9,999 nt of DNA, from positions 1-9,999 of the forward strand of contig NZ_CALRUC010000139.1 in NCBI RefSeq assembly GCF_943371255.1, in the 5' to 3' direction. How positions within the stretch are numbered: the stretch's first letter is position 1; each line of letters begins with the position of its first letter. Both the position numbers and the translations under genes were made by a program. Positions 6,771 through 9,999 of this stretch are shown in pieces. Under the pieces are notes generated by a model. The model was not told where the DNA came from and ran no database searches. It worked only from the letters and a program-made list of their open reading frames with translations. This stretch comes from Ferrovibrio terrae_B. Its GTDB lineage: Bacteria > Pseudomonadota > Alphaproteobacteria > Ferrovibrionales > Ferrovibrionaceae.

Positions 6771-7967
6771 CTAGCCTTCCATGTTGCGCACGCGCTCCAT
6801 GCGCATGCGGCCGGCATGGTCGATTGCTTCCTTGTAGGATTCAGGTGCCACCGAAGAAAGCTTGTGACTCAGGCTTCGCGTCATCTGCCATTCCTTCTTC
6901 GGGTCGCTCTTGCTGAGCAGGGCCTTGGAATTGAGATTGGACAGGATGCGCTCCCACAGCGTTTCAGCGCAGTGGGGCAGGCGATTCTCACCAAGCATGC
7001 GGTTGAGCTTTTCAAGGATCGGGTCGGGCTTCGCCGGCATTTCCAGCTTGCCGGCGGACAGATCGGCCAGCGCGATGAGAGCCTCTGACAGGCTGGCGCG
7101 GGAACCGAGAATGTCCTGGATCAGCGTGGTTGAATCGAGGCAGGCGGCCGAGACTTCATCCAGCAGTTCGCTGGTGCCATTCATCGGCCGGTCGATCATG
7201 TCGGTCAGCGCGATATCCAGGCGCCCGGCATAGCTTGAGAGCGACTGCGTGACTTTCGATGTCTGGAAGAAAAACAGGAAGCGCAACTCGTCGCCCTGAT
7301 ATTTATTCGCCAGCCGTTCATACAGGCGGGCGAAATCATTGCCTTCAAAGGCAGGCAGGTTTTTCTCGGCCAGCAGGTTGCGCGTATGGGCAATCAGCTT
7401 GTCGAACAGGGCTTCGAGCTTCTTGCTGCGTTCAGCCTGGCCGGGCAACCCGGGCTGGGTCTGCGCGCCGGCAAGGGCGTAGATGCCGGCACGCAGGAAG
7501 CTGCTCATGTCATTCAGCTTGCGCTGATGCTGCGGCGAATGCAGCAGTTCGATTGCGGTGGCATTCTGCTTGTCGAGGAATTCACGAAAGACGGTGCTGA
7601 TACCCTTGACCGACGGGCGACGGCTGAAATCGTGGATCGTTTCCAGTGCCGGATAGGGGCCCTTGAACGGGCGCGTCGTCATTGTCTTGGGCCGCGCGGT
7701 GGCAACCTTGTTGAAAATTTCCGACTGTGTACCGAAACCATCTGAACGCTCGCGCGACCGCAGCACTTTCACGGCCTGGAAATCGCCCATATTCAGCAGG
7801 GCATTGGCCTGCGCGATGGCATTCTTTTCCAATTGCTCATTGGCATGCTGGGTGTTGCTGGTTTCGCCTTCCAGACGTTTGTCGAGGCGCCAGCGGCCAT
7901 CGACCTGCACGTAGATTTCATATGAAAATGCGCGCGATCCCGCACCGAATATCGACCCAAATACCAT
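6771..7967 (-). CDS. Conserved-looking cytoplasmic protein of unknown function
   Basis: 398 residues; no signal peptide and no membrane helix. The N-terminal part (about 14-90) looks like a small alpha/beta domain: a strand FSYEIYVQVDGRWRLDKR (14-31), a helix with several Ala and Gln residues, a strand AVKVLRSRER (65-74), then SEIFNK. This resembles a short domain I associate with alphaproteobacterial hypothetical proteins (YExYV...GRW...), an unverified impression. Residues about 120-398 are mainly amphipathic helices, without catalytic motifs that I recognise. The start is ATG at 7967. GGGGA at 7978-7974 lies six bases upstream and supports it, and an AT-rich TATAAA-like block lies at 8011-8006. 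The gene faces the pentapeptide gene tail to tail with nine bases between stop codons and follows the 142-residue gene by 92 bases on the same strand. No terminator is visible after it. Confidence 0.82.
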   Translation of the reverse strand: MVFGSIFGAGSRAFSYEIYVQVDGRWRLDKRLEGETSNTQHANEQLEKNAIAQANALLNMGDFQAVKVLRSRERSDGFGTQSEIFNKVATARPKTMTTRPFKGPYPALETIHDFSRRPSVKGISTVFREFLDKQNATAIELLHSPQHQRKLNDMSSFLRAGIYALAGAQTQPGLPGQAERSKKLEALFDKLIAHTRNLLAEKNLPAFEGNDFARLYERLANKYQGDELRFLFFFQTSKVTQSLSSYAGRLDIALTDMIDRPMNGTSELLDEVSAACLDSTTLIQDILGSRASLSEALIALADLSAGKLEMPAKPDPILEKLNRMLGENRLPHCAETLWERILSNLNSKALLSKSDPKKEWQMTRSLSHKLSSVAPESYKEAIDHAGRMRMERVRNMEG

Positions 7968-8005
7968 GACTCGTCCCCACCACTTCGGCCTGTCTGCCCG
8001 ATAGA

Positions 8006-8045
8006 TTTATAGAATTTTTGCGCCCCTGAAACATATTTTCAAGGG
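8006..8045 (-). promoter_or_regulatory. AT-rich promoter-like block with adjacent dyad upstream of the 398-residue gene
   Basis: In the 92-base gap between the two minus-strand genes, the minus strand reads TATAAA at 8011-8006, a five-of-six match to a -10 box, but I find no good -35 at the right distance. Next to it is an inverted repeat, CCCTGAAA at 8024-8031 and TTTCAAGGG at 8037-8045, eight pairs with one extra base in the second arm and a five-base centre. It could be an operator over a promoter, or an RNA hairpin behind the upstream gene. No U-run follows it in the minus-strand RNA. Confidence 0.3.
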
Positions 8046-8059
8046 CCACATCCCCACGG

Positions 8060-8488
8060 CTAATCCTGCTTATCGCGGCGCTGACGCTCGGCGATCGCTT
8101 TCTGTTCAATTGTTTGCAATTGCTTGGCAAAACGCTCAAAGGCTTGCGCTACCGAAAGCACGAACTGGCGCTGCTGCGGCTCGGCCATTTCCAGCGCGGC
8201 TTCGGCAAATTTACGTGACTGCTGTCGTGCCAGGCCGGCCGCATCGCGAAACGCATCGACGCGCACCTGCTCGAAGGTCGACAGGATGCAATGCCGGGTG
8301 ATGCTTTCTTCAACAGTCTTGAAAGATGCTTCTTTGACCATGCCATCCTTGAGCAGGTCGAAGACCAGCAACGTCTCTTCCGAAATGCGGTTGATAATGC
8401 CGTCGACCCGCTCGCGGTCGCGCGGCGTCGGAGCCAGATCAGGTTCCGACGGCTTTTTCGCTGCGCGCTTGACGACACTGGACCACAT
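8060..8488 (-). CDS. Small helical protein of unknown function
   Basis: 142 residues from the ATG at 8488. The first 25 residues are basic and Pro-rich (VKRAAKKPSEPDLAPTPRD) and probably disordered. Residues 26-140 are almost entirely predicted amphipathic helix, with a charged coiled-coil-like end from about 115 (QAFERFAKQLQTIEQKAIAER). There is one Cys, at 67. No signal peptide or known motif was recognised. The frame stays open to a TTG at 8599, giving 179 residues. The extra part looks non-coding in character and its start would lie inside the palindrome at 8597-8612, so I prefer 8488. The ribosome-binding site at 8488 is weak: AGGG only two bases away. The gene lies upstream of the 398-residue gene on the same strand and may share its transcript. 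Confidence 0.7.
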   Translation of the reverse strand: MWSSVVKRAAKKPSEPDLAPTPRDRERVDGIINRISEETLLVFDLLKDGMVKEASFKTVEESITRHCILSTFEQVRVDAFRDAAGLARQQSRKFAEAALEMAEPQQRQFVLSVAQAFERFAKQLQTIEQKAIAERQRRDKQD

Positions 8489-8573
8489 GACCCTGAACTG
8501 ACGGCCCTTTCTGGCATCCGTCGGAACTGCCTGCCTGCTCGCATAGTGCGATACAACTCCGAGGTGCGCCAGC

Positions 8574-8630
8574 ACTATTGCATACAAATAGTTGCGCAAG
8601 GCTTAAGCCTTGGTAACCTCACCAAGGTTA
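8574..8630. promoter_or_regulatory. Cluster of dyads in the gene-free region 8489-8713
   Basis: Several inverted repeats lie together upstream of the 142-residue minus-strand gene. ACTATT at 8574-8579 pairs with AATAGT at 8587-8592. CAAGGCTTAAGCCTTG at 8597-8612 is a perfect 16-base palindrome. CCTTGGT at 8608-8614 pairs with ACCAAGG at 8621-8627, and TAACCT at 8614-8619 with AGGTTA at 8625-8630. The palindrome and the 8608-8627 hairpin share the arm 8608-8612, so only one can form at a time. They may be repeated binding sites for a regulator or a switch in the 5' leader. No clear -35/-10 pair was found. I see no gene in the 225-base stretch 8489-8713; its other content is the terminator at 8661-8691. 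Confidence 0.4.
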
Positions 8631-8660
8631 GCGGAATGTTCTGCCCGTGCCCCAGCGGGC

Positions 8661-8691
8661 AAAAAAAGGGCCCCGCAAGCGGGGCCCTTTT
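8661..8691 (-). terminator. Intrinsic terminator of the TakP-like gene
   Basis: Strong GC-rich hairpin: AAAAGGGCCCCG (8664-8675) pairs with CGGGGCCCTTTT (8680-8691) around a four-base loop. Read on the minus strand, the stem runs into seven Ts (complement of 8667-8661). It begins 22 bases after the stop codon of the minus-strand binding-protein gene, so it ends that transcript. It can also act on the plus strand, where TTTT closes the stem, although no plus-strand gene leads into it. Confidence 0.92.
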
Positions 8692-8713
8692 CGGTGATGC
8701 GGGCGTGCCGCGA

Positions 8714-9841
8714 TCAGCCTTTTTTCGCCGGTGCGGCCCGCTTTTTCTGCGATGCCGCGATCATGAAGTTGTCGAAGGTGTTTTCCGAAACACGGAACCA
8801 CGACACCTGCTCGTCGCGGAACTTGACCCAGTTGTCGAACACCTTCTTGAACTTCGGGTTCTTCGCCGAGGTGTCGTCATAGAGTTCAACCGCGGCGTTG
8901 AAGCAGGCTTCCATCACCGGGCGCGGGAAGGCACGCAACTGCGTACCACCGGCGATCAGCTTGCGCAGGGCGGCCGGATTCTGGGCATCGTACTTCGCCA
9001 CCATCCAGACATTCGCATCGGCGCAGGCTGCTTCGAGAATGGCCTGGTATTCCTTCGGCAGCTTGTTCCACTGCTCGATGTTCACCATGACCGAGAGCTG
9101 CGGGCCACCTTCCCACCACCCCGGGTAGTAGTAGTACTTGGCAACCTTGTTGAAGCCGAGCTTCTCGTCGTCATAAGGCCCGACCCATTCGGCCGCATCG
9201 ATGGTGCCCTTTTCCAGCGCCGGATAGATGTCGCCGCCAGCGATCTGCTGCGGCACAACGCCCAGTTTGGTGAGCACCTGACCGGCGAAACCGCCGATGC
9301 GGAACTTCAGGCCGTTCAGATCCTCGGTGGTCTTGATTTCCTTACGGAACCAGCCGCCCATCTGCGCACCGGTATTGCCGGCCGGAATTGCATGGCAGTT
9401 ATAGTCCTTGAAGAACTCGTTCATCAGGGCGCGGCCGCCGCCGTGATGCATCCAGGCATTCTGCTGGCGGGCGTTCAGACCAAAGGGGATGGCGGTATCG
9501 AAGGCGAAGGTCGGATCCTTGCCGACATAGTAGTAGTTCGCCGTGTGACCGCATTCCACCGTGCCGGCCTGGACGGCGTCGAGCACCTGCAAGCCGGGCA
9601 CGATTTCACCACCGGCGAATACGCGGATCTGGAACTTGCCGCCAGTGGCGGCATTCACACGATTGGCGACCACTTCACCGGCGCCATAGATGGTATCGAG
9701 GCTCTTTGGGAAGCTCGATGCCATGCGCCAGCGGATTTCAGGCTGGCTCTGCGCCACTGCCGGCATCGGGAAGCTGGCGGCAACACCGATGCTGCCGGCA
9801 CCCGCCAAGGCGGCGCCTTTAAGGAACTTGCGTCGTTGCAT
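8714..9841 (-). CDS. TRAP transporter solute-binding protein, TakP-like, Tat-exported
   Basis: Periplasmic binding protein for an organic acid, most similar by motif to the TakP type that binds 2-oxo acids together with sodium; the ligand here is inferred. The 375 residues start at ATG 9841, with AGGGAGA about ten bases upstream. The longer frame from 9874 has no such site and would bury the signal. The N-terminus MQRRKFLKG has the twin-arginine motif, a hydrophobic stretch follows, and AVA-QS (28-32) is a likely cleavage site, so the protein is probably exported folded. Ligand-site marks are NTGAQMGGWF (156-165), KFRIGGFAGQVL with Arg181 (179-190), AAEWVGPYDDEKLGF with Glu218-Trp219 (216-230) and WWEGGPQL (242-249). 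The tail is basic (QKKRAAPAKKG). No permease gene lies on either side within the window, and terminators flank it, so it looks monocistronic. Confidence 0.93.
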   Translation of the reverse strand: MQRRKFLKGAALAGAGSIGVAASFPMPAVAQSQPEIRWRMASSFPKSLDTIYGAGEVVANRVNAATGGKFQIRVFAGGEIVPGLQVLDAVQAGTVECGHTANYYYVGKDPTFAFDTAIPFGLNARQQNAWMHHGGGRALMNEFFKDYNCHAIPAGNTGAQMGGWFRKEIKTTEDLNGLKFRIGGFAGQVLTKLGVVPQQIAGGDIYPALEKGTIDAAEWVGPYDDEKLGFNKVAKYYYYPGWWEGGPQLSVMVNIEQWNKLPKEYQAILEAACADANVWMVAKYDAQNPAALRKLIAGGTQLRAFPRPVMEACFNAAVELYDDTSAKNPKFKKVFDNWVKFRDEQVSWFRVSENTFDNFMIAASQKKRAAPAKKG

Positions 9842-9862
9842 TTTTATCTTCTCCCTGTTTGG

Positions 9863-9884
9863 CGGGCCGGACACTTTCGGCCCG
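9863..9884 (-). promoter_or_regulatory. Leader hairpin upstream of the TakP-like gene
   Basis: CGGGCCG at 9863-9869 and CGGCCCG at 9878-9884 form a perfect seven-pair stem with an eight-base loop. It ends about six bases before the AGGGAGA ribosome-binding site when read on the minus strand. No T-run follows, so it is not a terminator. It could stabilise the leader or tune translation. Further upstream a weak promoter-like pair, TTGTTC and TAATCT 17 bases apart on the minus strand (within about 9925-9960), matches consensus in only three of six positions each and is not listed separately. Confidence 0.3.
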
Positions 9885-9972
9885 ATTACCGACCGTCCTT
9901 GCAGACTCGCGCTGCGTCAGACGATGGGGGGAGATTACGGGATCAGGTTAACCAGAACAACGACCGATAAAG

Positions 9973-9998
9973 AAAAGCCCCGACAGAGCGGGGCTTTT
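9973..9998. terminator. Intrinsic terminator at the right edge
   Basis: AAAAGCCCCG (9973-9982) pairs with CGGGGCTTTT (9989-9998) around a six-base loop. T-runs on both strands make it potentially bidirectional. No plus-strand gene leads into it from inside the window, so it more likely ends a gene beyond the right edge that is read on the minus strand, insulating the TakP-like gene. The window ends one base later. Confidence 0.85.
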
Positions 9999-9999
9999 C

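Noticed and set aside
8489..8599. N-terminal extension of the 142-residue protein to a TTG at 8599
   Set aside because: The TTG lies within the palindrome and has no ribosome-binding site, and the added residues lack the helical character of the rest. The ATG at 8488 was preferred, with some doubt.
8291..9970. Open frame of 559 codons on the plus strand across the TakP-like gene
   Set aside because: The minus strand of the same DNA encodes a clear full-length TRAP binding protein with signal peptide and terminator. The plus frame is a shadow produced by GC-rich codon use and shows no recognisable domain.

Overview
The window looks like chromosomal DNA of a GC-rich alphaproteobacterium. The order Rhodospirillales in the broad sense is my best guess. 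This rests on gene content and codon style: NNC/NNG-rich codons, two TRAP transporter binding proteins of different types, a Tat-exported TakP-like binding protein and several alphaproteobacterial-style hypothetical genes. I saw no rRNA, tRNA, CRISPR array, insertion sequence, phage gene or integrase.

Layout, left to right. (1) 1-2645, plus strand: a TRAP transporter operon dctP(partial)-dctQ-dctM, with a strong hairpin between dctP and dctQ and a terminator-like dyad after dctM. (2) 2859-4118, plus: a polytopic membrane protein of unknown function. (3) 4218-4973, plus: a full-length short-chain dehydrogenase/reductase with all catalytic residues. (4) 5133-5456 and 5496-6761, plus: a small coiled-coil protein followed 39 bases later by a 421-residue pentapeptide-repeat protein built from two similar halves. 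A 159-base gap that can fold into a long imperfect stem precedes the pair. (5) 6771-7967 and 8060-8488, minus: two mostly helical cytoplasmic proteins of unknown function, convergent with the pentapeptide gene and only 9 bases from it. (6) 8489-8713: a 225-base gap without a gene, dense in dyad symmetry, including two hairpins that share one arm. (7) 8714-9841, minus: a Tat-exported TakP-like TRAP binding protein that appears to be transcribed alone, with a strong terminator behind it and another upstream.

How the genes may work together: the TRAP operon should import an organic acid using a sodium or proton gradient. The second binding protein probably serves a permease encoded elsewhere. 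The four-gene block 5133-8488 (coiled coil, double pentapeptide helix, and two helical unknowns on the facing strand) is the least explained part and the best candidate for an undescribed module. The sequence alone does not show that these four genes act together. Every functional statement comes from reading motifs by eye; no database search was run.
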